A DNA stretch of 64,000 nucleotides, taken from positions 15,837-79,836 of the forward strand of contig NZ_JBOFOR010000239.1 of the NCBI RefSeq assembly GCF_051659545.1, in the 5' to 3' direction. Numbering within the stretch: position 1 is the first letter of the stretch; each line of letters begins with the position of its first letter. Below the pieces are notes generated by a model that saw nothing but the letters and a program-made list of their open reading frames with translations, ran no database searches and had not been told where the DNA came from. The position numbers and the translations under genes were made by a program. This document shows positions 1-9,082 of this stretch, piece by piece. The stretch is from JBOFOR01 sp051659545 (lineage in GTDB: Bacteria > Bacillota > Clostridia > Peptostreptococcales > Peptostreptococcaceae).

Positions 1-1428
1 GGTATTCTAAAGCCTATGGTTAAAGGAGTAGAAATTCAGATGGTAGATGGGGACTATATAAAAGACTTAGATAAATTTGTAATAAAATTAAATGATACAA
101 TAATCCTGTCTAGCGGAGAATATGTTACAATACCAACTTATTCAAAAAAACCAAAAATATGGTTTAAGGAATTAGATGACAATGGAATTCTAAAAATAGA
201 AGGCGATAAGGTTATAGCTTTAAAGGAGGGAACTTCATCTGTTGGTATTATGAAAAATACAAGAGTTTTGAAAAAAGTAAATATAAAAGTAGTACAGCCT
301 AGGGTAAAGTCATTAGCTGTAAATGTAAGCAGAGATATAAAGTATGTTGGAGATACAGCAAGAGTTGAAGCTACAGTAGAAGTTGATTATGACAGATTTA
401 AGGAAAAAGAGCCTATTGTATATATAAGTAGCAACGAAGAGATCCTAAAAGTTGAAAATAATGTAATTAAAGCAGTAGGAGTAGGAAAAGCTACCATACA
501 TGCAAAATCAGGAGATAAAGAACAACTAGTAGTGAGTAGTACAATACAAACTAAAATATCAAGAATAGACATAGCTTCAGTTATAGAAGTTGGAGTAGAT
601 AAAAGTAAAAAATTACAACCTACAATTATAACATCTCCAAAAGGTCTAAAACCAGGAAATATAAAGTATGAATTAGCAAGCCGAAAACTTCCAATAGAAA
701 GATGTATAAGATTAGATAAAGATGGGAATATATTCGGTTTAAAAGAAGGAGAAGAAAAAGTTAAAATTAGTTGTGGTAATAAATCTAAAATCATAACAAT
801 AAAAGTTATAAAAGAACCTATAACAAACAATAAAATAGAAAATCTAGTAGTTGATTATGAGGTAGTAAATAACAAAATATTAATTAAACTTTCATGGGAT
901 TATATAAAAGGTGTTTATGATTATGAAATATATCTAAAAAATAATTCTGAAGAAAATTTAGATTTCAAATTGTTTAAAAATATAAAAATAAAAGAAGAAG
1001 ATGTTTTAGACAATATAGTTAGTGCTACTGTTGAACTAGATTTAATCAATGGAGACATACCAAGTGTGAGTCTGTATGTAGTAGGAAAAACACCAACAGG
1101 AAATACAGGACAAAGTACGATTGTAAATATAAAGCCTGAAAAACAGGACATAGAAAATCAAAAGGTAGAAAATTTATATAGTGAGATTAATGATGATTCT
1201 ATTAAATTAAAATGGAATGCTATAAATATACCTAATGTAACTTATAGTATATATATAAAAGATAATATTAAGGAAGATAGTGGATTTATTCTATATCAAA
1301 ATGCAGTAGAAGGAAATGAACTTACAATACCTACCAATGAAGAAGATGTAAACTTTGATGTATATGTAGTAGCAAATCAAAATAACATCTATTCTAAACC
1401 TAGTAATATAATAAATGTAAAAAGATAA
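1..1428 (+). CDS. Bacterial Ig-like (Big2-type) surface protein, 5' end outside the window
   Basis: The reading frame is open to the first base of the window, so the gene begins upstream and only its last 475 or so codons are here. The first in-frame ATG, at 16, has no ribosome-binding site and is probably internal. The visible part has beta-rich repeats like bacterial Ig-like group 2 domains (a stretch such as YISSNEEILKVENNVIKAVG followed by GKATIHAKSGD is typical). Towards the C-terminus are two fibronectin-III-like segments, each with a LSWDYIKG or LKWNAI type strand. There is no membrane segment, sortase motif or cell-wall-binding repeat in the visible portion, so how it is anchored cannot be judged. 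The role is probably structural or adhesive at the cell or spore surface; this is inferred from fold type alone. Confidence 0.6.
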   Translation, partial: GILKPMVKGVEIQMVDGDYIKDLDKFVIKLNDTIILSSGEYVTIPTYSKKPKIWFKELDDNGILKIEGDKVIALKEGTSSVGIMKNTRVLKKVNIKVVQPRVKSLAVNVSRDIKYVGDTARVEATVEVDYDRFKEKEPIVYISSNEEILKVENNVIKAVGVGKATIHAKSGDKEQLVVSSTIQTKISRIDIASVIEVGVDKSKKLQPTIITSPKGLKPGNIKYELASRKLPIERCIRLDKDGNIFGLKEGEEKVKISCGNKSKIITIKVIKEPITNNKIENLVVDYEVVNNKILIKLSWDYIKGVYDYEIYLKNNSEENLDFKLFKNIKIKEEDVLDNIVSATVELDLINGDIPSVSLYVVGKTPTGNTGQSTIVNIKPEKQDIENQKVENLYSEINDDSIKLKWNAINIPNVTYSIYIKDNIKEDSGFILYQNAVEGNELTIPTNEEDVNFDVYVVANQNNIYSKPSNIINVKR

Positions 1429-1434
1429 ACTAAA

Positions 1435-1476
1435 CCTCTAAAATAGATTGGTAAAAGAACCAATCTATTTTAGAGG
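1435..1476 (+). terminator. Perfect 17-bp hairpin after the Ig-like gene, no U-tract
   Basis: CCTCTAAAATAGATTGG (1435-1451) is exactly complementary to CCAATCTATTTTAGAGG (1460-1476), with an 8-nt loop. It lies 7 nt after the stop codon. The usual run of T is missing on the + strand (CTATATAATG follows), so it may be a weak terminator or an mRNA-stabilising end rather than a classical intrinsic terminator. Confidence 0.55.
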
Positions 1477-1514
1477 CTATATAATGCAAATTTTAAGATG
1501 GAGGGCAATTTTAT

Positions 1515-2597
1515 ATGGACAAATATAAACAATTATTGTTTGAGAGTCCTCGTCCTTTTATTATAGCGAGCATAATAGATGATGAGCTACAAATAAAAGA
1601 AACAAATATAGACAATAGTAAAAGCTCAAATATTAAAATTACAGATATAAAAAATAACGACGGAATAAAAAAAATAGTAAAATACGCTATAAACGGGGAA
1701 TCAAATAATATAAATACAAATAATTTATACAATAAATACAAATTAGAAAGTACTAAAATAAAAGAGGATGAAGTTATAGTATGGTTTGATATAGAAGAAA
1801 ATATATCAGATTTATCAAAAATTAATTTTTTAGCAAATTTAACTCATGAATTTAAGACACCTCTTAATCTAATCTTTAGTTCAATACAACTTCTAAATCA
1901 AAAAATAGAAAAAAACATAGAAATTTCCTTAGAAGATATAAAAAAATATCTAAATATAATAAATCAGAATGGATACAGAATATTAAAATTAGTAAATAAT
2001 ATATCAGATGATAATAAAATAGAGTTAGGCTATAGCTCTTACAATCCGACAAATAGCAATATAATTTATTTCATAGAGGATATATGTGAATCAATAGAAT
2101 CATTTATTAAATTAAATAATATGAGTTTAGTTTTTGATACGGATGTAGAAGAACTTATAATTTCTTTTGATATGGAAAAAATGGAAAGAATAATACTGAA
2201 TCTAATATCTAATGCGGTTAAATTTAGAAAAAAGGAAAATGGTAAAATTATAATAGCTATTTCTCACGGAGATGAATACGTTAACGTTAAGGTTAAAGAT
2301 GATGGAATTGGAATGTCAAAAGAAAATATAGAAAAAATATTTGATAAATATGTAAGGTTAAATGATGAAAGAAGTATAGTAAAAGAGGGAAGTGGAATAG
2401 GTCTAGCTTTAGTAGAAGCTTTAGTAGAACAACATAATGGTAACATATATGTAGATAGTTGCATAGGTGAGTGGACAGAGTTTAATATAAAGATCCCTAA
2501 TAAAATAATTGAAGAAGACAATAAAAGAAAACTATGGAATCAAGAAGTAGAAAGAGTTGAAAAAATAAAAATAGAGTTTTCTGATATATATGGCTAA
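1515..2597 (+). CDS. Orphan cytoplasmic sensor histidine kinase
   Basis: A 360-residue protein with no predicted membrane segment. Residues 1-100 form a poorly recognisable input region. HisKA begins near residue 104 with the H-box NFLANLTHEFKTPLNLI, giving the phospho-acceptor His111. An HATPase_c domain follows, with N-box (ILNLISNAVKF), G1 box (DDGIGM) and G2 box (GSGIGLAL). The start is an ATG preceded by ATGGAGGGC at 1498-1506. No response regulator is next to it; the following gene is a 68-residue protein of other type. Orphan kinases with this H-box style are known in clostridia to phosphorylate Spo0A directly, but that role is only an inference here. The kinase call is secure; the signal and partner are unknown. 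Confidence 0.9.
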   Translation: MDKYKQLLFESPRPFIIASIIDDELQIKETNIDNSKSSNIKITDIKNNDGIKKIVKYAINGESNNINTNNLYNKYKLESTKIKEDEVIVWFDIEENISDLSKINFLANLTHEFKTPLNLIFSSIQLLNQKIEKNIEISLEDIKKYLNIINQNGYRILKLVNNISDDNKIELGYSSYNPTNSNIIYFIEDICESIESFIKLNNMSLVFDTDVEELIISFDMEKMERIILNLISNAVKFRKKENGKIIIAISHGDEYVNVKVKDDGIGMSKENIEKIFDKYVRLNDERSIVKEGSGIGLALVEALVEQHNGNIYVDSCIGEWTEFNIKIPNKIIEEDNKRKLWNQEVERVEKIKIEFSDIYG

Positions 2598-2674
2598 AGT
2601 TTATATGAATAATTTAGCATATAAAATAATATGATTTTATATACTTTACTATTTTATATCAAGGGGAGATTAAA

Positions 2675-2881
2675 TTGAGAAGGAGATATGATCAAATTAC
2701 AGAAGTATCAAAGGCTTTAGCTGAAGACGCTTTTAAATCATACACAGGGAAGAAAGATTACAGAAGAGCAATAGAAATTTATACTATGCTAGCAACATTT
2801 ACATGTATTCCGCAAGATATATCAAATTTCTCAAAAAATATGTTAGCAAAACTCAACAAAAAAATAGACGAAAACACTTAA
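2675..2881 (+). CDS. Small conserved-looking hypothetical protein (68 aa)
   Basis: The frame starts with TTG at 2675, preceded by a strong AAGGGGAG at 2661-2668. The ATG at 2688 is in another frame, so TTG is the credible start. The product is basic at its N-terminus, mostly helical in composition, and lacks membrane or signal segments. The middle part (KDYRRAIEIYTMLATF) is reminiscent of a single tetratricopeptide-like helix pair, but this is too short to assign. A clean intrinsic terminator follows 8 nt downstream, supporting a real transcription unit. It is separated from the kinase by about 75 nt and may be cotranscribed with it. No function is recognised. Confidence 0.6.
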   Translation: MRRRYDQITEVSKALAEDAFKSYTGKKDYRRAIEIYTMLATFTCIPQDISNFSKNMLAKLNKKIDENT

Positions 2882-2888
2882 ATTAAGG

Positions 2889-2916
2889 ACTCACATATTG
2901 AAATATGTGAGTTTTT
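2889..2916 (+). terminator. Intrinsic terminator
   Basis: ACTCACATATT (2889-2899) pairs with AATATGTGAGT (2902-2912) around a two-base turn and is followed by TTTT. It closes the transcription unit of the small protein gene. Confidence 0.8.
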
Positions 2917-3121
2917 GAAGTTTTATAGAGATTTAAGTAATATAGAAGATATTGTGTGAAAAAAATTTTTATGTTAAAATATTTAAAAAGTAAAAAAATT
3001 ATTACAATTTAAATTTAATGTTTTTTAAAATTAAATTATATAGGATAGGGTGTAATTATTAAGTTAAATTATACCGGAGAGGGGGTAAATATCAAGAAAA
3101 TTTAATCTTGATAGAAAACTT

Positions 3122-4384
3122 ATGAAGGAATCAACTAAAATTTCTATAGAAAGAGCCCAAGAATTAAAATCGAGAATACAAGACTATACAGATATAAAAA
3201 ATACAATACCTAAAGGTATTGAAAAAGAAGAAGAAATAAAATTAAGAAAACAAAAAATACTAGGGATATTAGGTGGCACAGAAGACGATTGGAATAACTA
3301 TAAATGGCAGTTATCAAATAGAGTGACAGATATAGATGTTTTATCTAAAATATTAAAGTTAACTAATAAAGAAATAGAACAAATAAGAAAAGTACAAAAT
3401 CAATTCAGATGGGCAATATCACCATATTATCTAAGTTTAATAGATCCAGAAGATATATATGATCCAATAAAATTAATGTCTATACCATCTTACATAGAGT
3501 TAGAAGATACAGAGGAAAACTTAGATCCTATGGGAGAAGAATTCACAAATCCAGCAGGAAGCATTACTAGAAGATATCCAGATAGATTAATAATAAATGT
3601 AACAAATGAATGTGCAATGTATTGTAGACATTGTCAAAGAAGAAGAAATATAGGTCTAGAGGATTGTCATACATCAAAAAGCATGATACAAGAGTCTATA
3701 GATTATATTAGAGCTAATGAAGAAATAAGAGATGTACTGATAACAGGAGGAGACCCACTTACATTAAAAGATGATATGTTAGAGTGGATAATAAGTGAAA
3801 TAAGAAAAATACCTCATGTAGACTATATAAGATTAGGAACTAGAACTTTAGTTACTATGCCTCAAAGAATAACTGATGAGTTTTGCAATATGATAAAAAA
3901 ATATCATCCAATATATATAAATACTCACTTTAATCATCCAATGGAAATAACTAAAGAAACTAAAGAAGCTTGTGAAAAACTAGCTAATAATGGAGTTCCA
4001 TTAGGGAATCAAGCAGTACTTTTAAATGGAGTAAATAATGACAAATATGTAATGAGATGTTTAAATCATGAATTATTAAAAATAAGAGTTAGACCATATT
4101 ATATATTCCATAGTAAACATGTAAAAGGAACTAAGCATTTCAATACATCTGTAGATGATGGATTAGAAATAATGGAATACTTAAGAGGTTATACATCAGG
4201 AATGGCAATACCAACTTATATAATAAATGCTCCAAAAGGAAAAGGTAAGACACCTCTTTTACCACAATATTTAATATCTCAAGGAAAAGATTATATAATG
4301 ATAAGAACTTGGGAAGGTGAAGTTGTAAAAGTTGAAGATACACCTGCAATAAATATAAAAGAGATGATAAAAAATACTATCTAA
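3122..4384 (+). CDS. eam: Glutamate 2,3-aminomutase (radical SAM, PLP)
   Basis: This 420-residue protein belongs to the lysine 2,3-aminomutase family. The radical-SAM cysteines are in CAMYCRHC (residues 165-172), followed by the ITGGDPL motif. In lysine 2,3-aminomutase two aspartates bind the substrate side chain; here the corresponding positions are Lys332 (in FHSKHVKG) and Asn369 (in IINAPKGKG). From memory, Lys332 and Asn369 are exactly the residues that define the Clostridioides difficile glutamate 2,3-aminomutase. It would isomerise L-glutamate to beta-glutamate, a compatible solute. It stands alone between a terminator and a convergent gene. The ATG at 3122 has no Shine-Dalgarno sequence; a strong GGAGAGGGGG lies at 3076-3085, suitably placed for an in-frame ATA at 3089, so the real N-terminus may be 11 residues longer. 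Confidence 0.9.
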   Translation: MKESTKISIERAQELKSRIQDYTDIKNTIPKGIEKEEEIKLRKQKILGILGGTEDDWNNYKWQLSNRVTDIDVLSKILKLTNKEIEQIRKVQNQFRWAISPYYLSLIDPEDIYDPIKLMSIPSYIELEDTEENLDPMGEEFTNPAGSITRRYPDRLIINVTNECAMYCRHCQRRRNIGLEDCHTSKSMIQESIDYIRANEEIRDVLITGGDPLTLKDDMLEWIISEIRKIPHVDYIRLGTRTLVTMPQRITDEFCNMIKKYHPIYINTHFNHPMEITKETKEACEKLANNGVPLGNQAVLLNGVNNDKYVMRCLNHELLKIRVRPYYIFHSKHVKGTKHFNTSVDDGLEIMEYLRGYTSGMAIPTYIINAPKGKGKTPLLPQYLISQGKDYIMIRTWEGEVVKVEDTPAINIKEMIKNTI

Positions 4385-4410
4385 ATAGAATTAAATCGTA
4401 GAATTTTAAT

Positions 4411-4470
4411 AATATAGAGTATAAAATAAAAAGAGTGGATATCCACTCTTTTTATTTTATACTCTATATT
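4411..4470. terminator. Bidirectional terminator: perfect 60-nt palindrome
   Basis: The 30 bases 4411-4440 are the exact reverse complement of 4441-4470, with no loop bases. The GC-richer core (AGAGTGGATATCCACTCT) is flanked by A/T tracts that give a U-run in either direction. It sits between the convergent aminomutase and AI-2E-type genes and overlaps the stop codon of the latter by two bases. Confidence 0.85.
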
Positions 4471-5557
4471 ATTTTATATCATTATATTTGTATTCTATAA
4501 ACTTAGCTGAATATATTTTTATAACACCCATTATAGGTACAGATAATATCATACCAGGTATTCCAAAAAAACCTCCACCAATAGTTACAGCTAGTATTGT
4601 TAAAAAAGGACTAAGACCTAATTGGCCTCCTACAATTTTAGGCTCTATAACTGCCATTTCTATTTGCTGAACCAACATTAAGTAGAGTAATGAGAAGACA
4701 GCTATTGTAGGATTATAAAATAAATTTACTATAAATACAGGAGCCATTCCAATAACAGGACCAAAGTAAGGTATTAGATTCATAAATCCTATCAACATAC
4801 CGAATAATAGAGCATATTGAGAACCTATAAAATAAAGGCCTGTAGCTGATAGTACTCCTACAATAAAAGAGTCTAAAATTTTTCCAGAAAAATATTTTCC
4901 AATATTAGTATTTAAAACCCCGCCAACTTCTATAGTGAAGTCTCCATATTTTTTACCTAGTATTATATAGATTAATTTTTTGCAAAAATGTAAAAAGCTT
5001 TCTTTTTCGAGCAGTATATAGAAGCAAATTATAAAAGCTAGTACAAATTGCACAATAAATTTCCCAACTGAAAATGTTGTAGAAAATATTTGACCCAAAT
5101 AACCAGCAAATAGAGTACTAAGTTTTGGAATTGAACCCATAACTTTATCTCCAATGTCTTTTAAGGTTTGAGGATCAATATTTTGTAAGCTTTGTACCGT
5201 TTCAATTAAAAATGATTGTGTTTTTTCTGCATAAATAGGAACTTGATTTACTATATCAATAAGACTGTTTACTATGACTGGAGCAGTAAAAAGAACAAAT
5301 GATACTATTAAAACTAATAAAATACTGTAAGTAAAAAGTAATGCAAATATACGCTTGAATTTCAAATTATATTCTAAAAAATGTACAATTGGATTAAAAA
5401 TGTAAGCTAATATAAAAGCTATAACAAATGGAGTTAGCAATGATAAAAGCAAGCTAAAAACATCAAAGAAGTATTTGTAGTTATCAATGAATTTTATTAA
5501 AACGTAAGATATAACTACTGTAAATATAATATTTATAAAAAATTTCTTATCCTTCAA
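4469..5557 (-). CDS. AI-2E family transporter-like integral membrane protein
   Basis: A 362-residue, very hydrophobic protein of the AI-2E / UPF0118 family (PF01594), the group containing YtvI, YdiK and TqsA. It has an N-terminal pair of membrane helices, a hydrophilic segment around residues 115-155, and further C-terminal helices. The family motif region LIPYFGPVIG is present near residue 265, and a loop resembling LMLVQQIEMAVIEPKIVGG follows. Family members have been linked to autoinducer-2 export or Na+/H+ exchange; the substrate here cannot be read from the sequence. The start ATG is preceded by a purine-rich AAGGATG on the minus strand. It is transcribed alone, convergent with the aminomutase gene. 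Confidence 0.85.
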   Translation of the reverse strand: MKDKKFFINIIFTVVISYVLIKFIDNYKYFFDVFSLLLSLLTPFVIAFILAYIFNPIVHFLEYNLKFKRIFALLFTYSILLVLIVSFVLFTAPVIVNSLIDIVNQVPIYAEKTQSFLIETVQSLQNIDPQTLKDIGDKVMGSIPKLSTLFAGYLGQIFSTTFSVGKFIVQFVLAFIICFYILLEKESFLHFCKKLIYIILGKKYGDFTIEVGGVLNTNIGKYFSGKILDSFIVGVLSATGLYFIGSQYALLFGMLIGFMNLIPYFGPVIGMAPVFIVNLFYNPTIAVFSLLYLMLVQQIEMAVIEPKIVGGQLGLSPFLTILAVTIGGGFFGIPGMILSVPIMGVIKIYSAKFIEYKYNDIK

Positions 5558-5699
5558 AAAAACACATCCTTTTTTATTAATTCGTATAATTTATAGAATT
5601 ATGCTTAAATTATAATTTTTGTTATAAATAAAGTTTTTGTCGCAAATTTTGACTATTGTATTATTATACTATTAAATTTAATGAATATCACTATTTAAT

Positions 5700-5726
5700 A
5701 TAAAAAAAGCAAAACCAGCATATATA
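5700..5726 (+). promoter_or_regulatory. Possible sigma-E type sporulation promoter for cspBA
   Basis: ATA (5700-5702), a 16-nt spacer and CATATATA (5719-5726) resemble the mother-cell sigma-E consensus (ATA, N14-16, CATACANT). It lies about 25 nt upstream of the cspBA Shine-Dalgarno sequence. In C. difficile the csp genes are under sigma-E control, which fits. AT-rich sequence makes chance matches common. Confidence 0.4.
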
Positions 5727-5749
5727 TTAAATGTAAAGTTTTTTAGGAG

Positions 5750-8700
5750 GTGATTATTATAGATTATGAGGTAATAGTAAAATATAATGGAGATATTTTA
5801 AAATTAGAAAAAGAATTAGGTGTGTATGTAGAAATTTTAGCGCCAACATATGCAATAATAATTTCTGAAAATCAAGAAAACTTAGAAAAATTAGTGCTTT
5901 ATCCAGAAATAGAATATGTGGAAAAACCTTTTATACTACAATCTCAAGATAGTCAAAGTTTTTCGAGTACAGGAATAACAAATTTTAAAAATAAGACTGG
6001 TTTAACTGGAAAAGGAACTATTATTGGAATAATTGATTCGGGAATTGACTACAATTTACCAATATTTAAAGATAAGAGTGGAAAGTCAAAAATACTTTAT
6101 TATTGGGACCAATCTGTAAATGGTAATCCTCCAGAAGGATTTAAAGGAGGGAGCTTATATACTAACAATGATATAAATAAAGCGATAGAAGGGAGTAAAT
6201 TCATTCCAGTATCTCCTACAAGCGCACATGGAACACATGTAGCAGGTATAGCAAGTGGAATTGCTATAGATGCTAATTTAATAGTAGTAAGGGTTGGTAG
6301 TAGGCAGACTGATATATTTTCTAAAAGTACAGAATTTATGAGAGCTATAAAATTTATACTAGATAAGTCATTAGAATTAAAGATGCCAGTTGCTATAAAT
6401 TTAAGCTATGGAAGTAATGAAGGATCTCATAGAGGAGAATCTTTATTCGAACAATATATTGATGATATGTGTTTGTTTTGGAAAAATAATATAGTAGTTG
6501 CATCGGGAAACAATGCTGACAAAGGTGGACATAAAGCAATTACATTAGAAAACAAAAATCTTAAAGAAGTGGAACTTGTAATAGGAGAAAGTGAAAGAAT
6601 ACTAAATATAAATATATGGCCTAATTTTGCAGATGATTTTAAGGTATATTTAGTAAGCCCATCAAATGAAAAAACCAAACCTATATCAGCTGAGTCACCT
6701 CAAGTTAAAAATAAAATAAGCTCAACTGAGATAACTGGATATTTTTACCCAATAGCACCCTATTCATTAACTAGAAGAGTTACAATACAGCTAAAAGCAA
6801 CTAGACAAATAAGTGCAGGTATATGGAAGCTAGTATTTGAGCCTGTATCAATTGTAGATGGAAGTATAAATATATATTTACCAACGTCTGAAGGTTTGAG
6901 CAGAGACACTAGGTTTTTACAACCGACAACAGAATTAACGGTAACCGTTCCAGGGACTGCAAGAAGGGTAATAACAGTTGGTAGCTATAATTCAAGGACT
7001 GATATTATATCCATATTTTCAGGAAAAGGAGATATAAACCAAGGTGTAATTAAACCTGATTTACTAGCACCTGGAGAAGACATAGTATCTATTTTGCCGG
7101 GAGGAAATGTAGGAGCACTTACTGGAACTAGTATGGCTGCACCACATGTTACAGGAGTGTGTAGTTTGTTTATGGAGTGGGGAATAGTAAGAGGAAATGA
7201 CTTATTTTTGTATTCACAAAAACTAAGGTCACTGCTATTAAGAAATGCTAAAAGAAAAGCAAATATAAAATATCCAAATAATTCATCAGGTTATGGAAAC
7301 TTAAATTTATCAAATATAGATTTACAAGATGAATCAAATAATAATCAAGAACTGGAATTTTCCTATAGAAAGAAAAAACATTTATTAAGAAATATATATA
7401 GAGATTCTGAGATTATAAAAGGTATAAATATAGTTCATGATTCTAATTTTGAAAAAGAATTAAATGAAAAAAAGATAAATTATAATAATATTAAAATTAG
7501 TGATGATTTAGATGTACTATTATTAGATGAAAATAATTACAAAGATATTGTGAAAATATTAAGCTTAAATTCTATAATACGAATAGAAAATACATTAAGA
7601 ATGGCATCTCTAGGAGAAGTTAGCCAAGGAACTAGTAATGGGGTAGTAGCAAATGAAGAAATAGGAGTAAATTATTTTAAAAATAACCCTAATATATCTA
7701 TTACAGGTAGGGGAGTTATTATAGCTGTAATTGATAGTGGAATAGATTACTTACACGAGGATTTTATATATGCAGATGGAACATCAAAAATATTATATTT
7801 ATGGGACCAAACCAAAGAAGGTAAACCACCAAAAGGTTATTATATTGGAACGGAATATACTACAGAAAATATTAATGAAGCAATAGCAAAAAAAGATGCG
7901 TCTTTATCCGTTGATGAAGTTGGAAGCGGGACTATGTTAAGTGGTATATGTGCAGGTCTAGGCAACTTAAATAAAGAATATGCAGGGGTAGCAGAAGATG
8001 CAGAGTTAATAGTAGTAAAGCTGGCTAAAATTAATGGATATTATACTAATGCTATGGTAGCAGCTGCAACACAGTATGTTTATTCAAAATCTATAGAGTT
8101 GAACAAACCCATAGTTATAAATACTTCATTAGGAAGTAATAGCTTGGCGGGTTTAACAAATAGAGCAGTTACTGAAAGTACATACTTTGTGAGAGGGCTT
8201 TGTATAGTATGTGCAGCTGGAAATGAAGGAAATACTCAAACTCATACCTCTGGTAAAATACCATTAATTGGAGAATCAGAAGAGGTAGAGATAGAACTAG
8301 GTGAAGATGAAAGTGAGATAGAAATTCAAGTTTGGATTGACAGACCGTATAAAGTTGATATAAAGGTAATATCTCCTACAGGAGAAGAAAGTAAAGAAGC
8401 ACCAGTATCAAATTATAGTCAAGTAACGGGAGAATTTGATTTAGAAGGAACTAAATACTCTATAAACTATGTATTTCCAACCACATTTTCAGGACAACAA
8501 TTTGTAAGCGTAATATTGACAAATGCCAAAAAAGGAATTTGGAAAATAAAAATGAATGGAGAATATACTACAACGGGACAATTTCACATGTACTTGCCGA
8601 ATAGAGTTTTTATTAAGAAAACTACAAAGTTTAGAGAAGTGGATCCATTCTATACTATAAATTTCCCTGCAGTTTATGAAGATGTTATAACTGTAGGAGC

Positions 8701-9055
8701 CTACAATATTGTTAACAATAGTGTATGGCCAACTTCATCCAGAGGCCCAAGTATTGAAGGTATGTTAAAGCCAGATTTAGTTGCACCGGGAGTTAATATA
8801 ATAGCTCCTTACCCTGGAAATAAATATGGAACAATTACGGGTACATCAGTAGCTGGAGCTTATGTATCAGGAGCAGCAGCCATGTATTTGCAATTTACTT
8901 ATGTTGACGGAAGATATAAAGATAAAGCATATATACAAATGTTAAAAACGTACTTAATTGCTGGAGCTAAAAAAAGTGATGATACAAATTACCCAAATGC
9001 AATTTCAGGGTATGGACTTTTGAATGTAAGGGGGATATTTGATCAATTAAAATAA
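5750..9055 (+). CDS. cspBA: CspBA: fused germination subtilase CspB (active) and CspA (pseudoprotease)
   Basis: About 1100 residues carrying two tandem subtilisin-like domains, the fused arrangement known from C. difficile. Numbering from the GTG at 5750, domain 1 (about 1-540) has an intact triad: Asp96 in IIDSGID, His160 in AHGTHVAG and Ser461 in GTSMAAP. Domain 2 (about 560-1101) keeps Asp662 and Ser1033 (GTSVAGA), but the His position is Ser726 (GSGTMLSG), so it should be inactive. There is no signal peptide. The CspB half processes pro-SleC, the spore cortex hydrolase; CspA-type domains act in cogerminant sensing. The GTG at 5750 overlaps the Shine-Dalgarno AGGAGG (5745-5750) and cannot easily be the start; ATT at 5756 or ATA at 5759 is better spaced. 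cspC follows 12-27 nt downstream. Confidence 0.92.
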   Translation: MIIIDYEVIVKYNGDILKLEKELGVYVEILAPTYAIIISENQENLEKLVLYPEIEYVEKPFILQSQDSQSFSSTGITNFKNKTGLTGKGTIIGIIDSGIDYNLPIFKDKSGKSKILYYWDQSVNGNPPEGFKGGSLYTNNDINKAIEGSKFIPVSPTSAHGTHVAGIASGIAIDANLIVVRVGSRQTDIFSKSTEFMRAIKFILDKSLELKMPVAINLSYGSNEGSHRGESLFEQYIDDMCLFWKNNIVVASGNNADKGGHKAITLENKNLKEVELVIGESERILNINIWPNFADDFKVYLVSPSNEKTKPISAESPQVKNKISSTEITGYFYPIAPYSLTRRVTIQLKATRQISAGIWKLVFEPVSIVDGSINIYLPTSEGLSRDTRFLQPTTELTVTVPGTARRVITVGSYNSRTDIISIFSGKGDINQGVIKPDLLAPGEDIVSILPGGNVGALTGTSMAAPHVTGVCSLFMEWGIVRGNDLFLYSQKLRSLLLRNAKRKANIKYPNNSSGYGNLNLSNIDLQDESNNNQELEFSYRKKKHLLRNIYRDSEIIKGINIVHDSNFEKELNEKKINYNNIKISDDLDVLLLDENNYKDIVKILSLNSIIRIENTLRMASLGEVSQGTSNGVVANEEIGVNYFKNNPNISITGRGVIIAVIDSGIDYLHEDFIYADGTSKILYLWDQTKEGKPPKGYYIGTEYTTENINEAIAKKDASLSVDEVGSGTMLSGICAGLGNLNKEYAGVAEDAELIVVKLAKINGYYTNAMVAAATQYVYSKSIELNKPIVINTSLGSNSLAGLTNRAVTESTYFVRGLCIVCAAGNEGNTQTHTSGKIPLIGESEEVEIELGEDESEIEIQVWIDRPYKVDIKVISPTGEESKEAPVSNYSQVTGEFDLEGTKYSINYVFPTTFSGQQFVSVILTNAKKGIWKIKMNGEYTTTGQFHMYLPNRVFIKKTTKFREVDPFYTINFPAVYEDVITVGAYNIVNNSVWPTSSRGPSIEGMLKPDLVAPGVNIIAPYPGNKYGTITGTSVAGAYVSGAAAMYLQFTYVDGRYKDKAYIQMLKTYLIAGAKKSDDTNYPNAISGYGLLNVRGIFDQLK

Positions 9056-9082
9056 GGAGGTGGTAATATAAAATCCTATTAT

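Noticed and set aside
5750..5752. GTG as the real start codon of cspBA
   Set aside because: Its first base is the last G of the AGGAGG Shine-Dalgarno core; initiation there is sterically implausible. It is kept only as a coordinate boundary.
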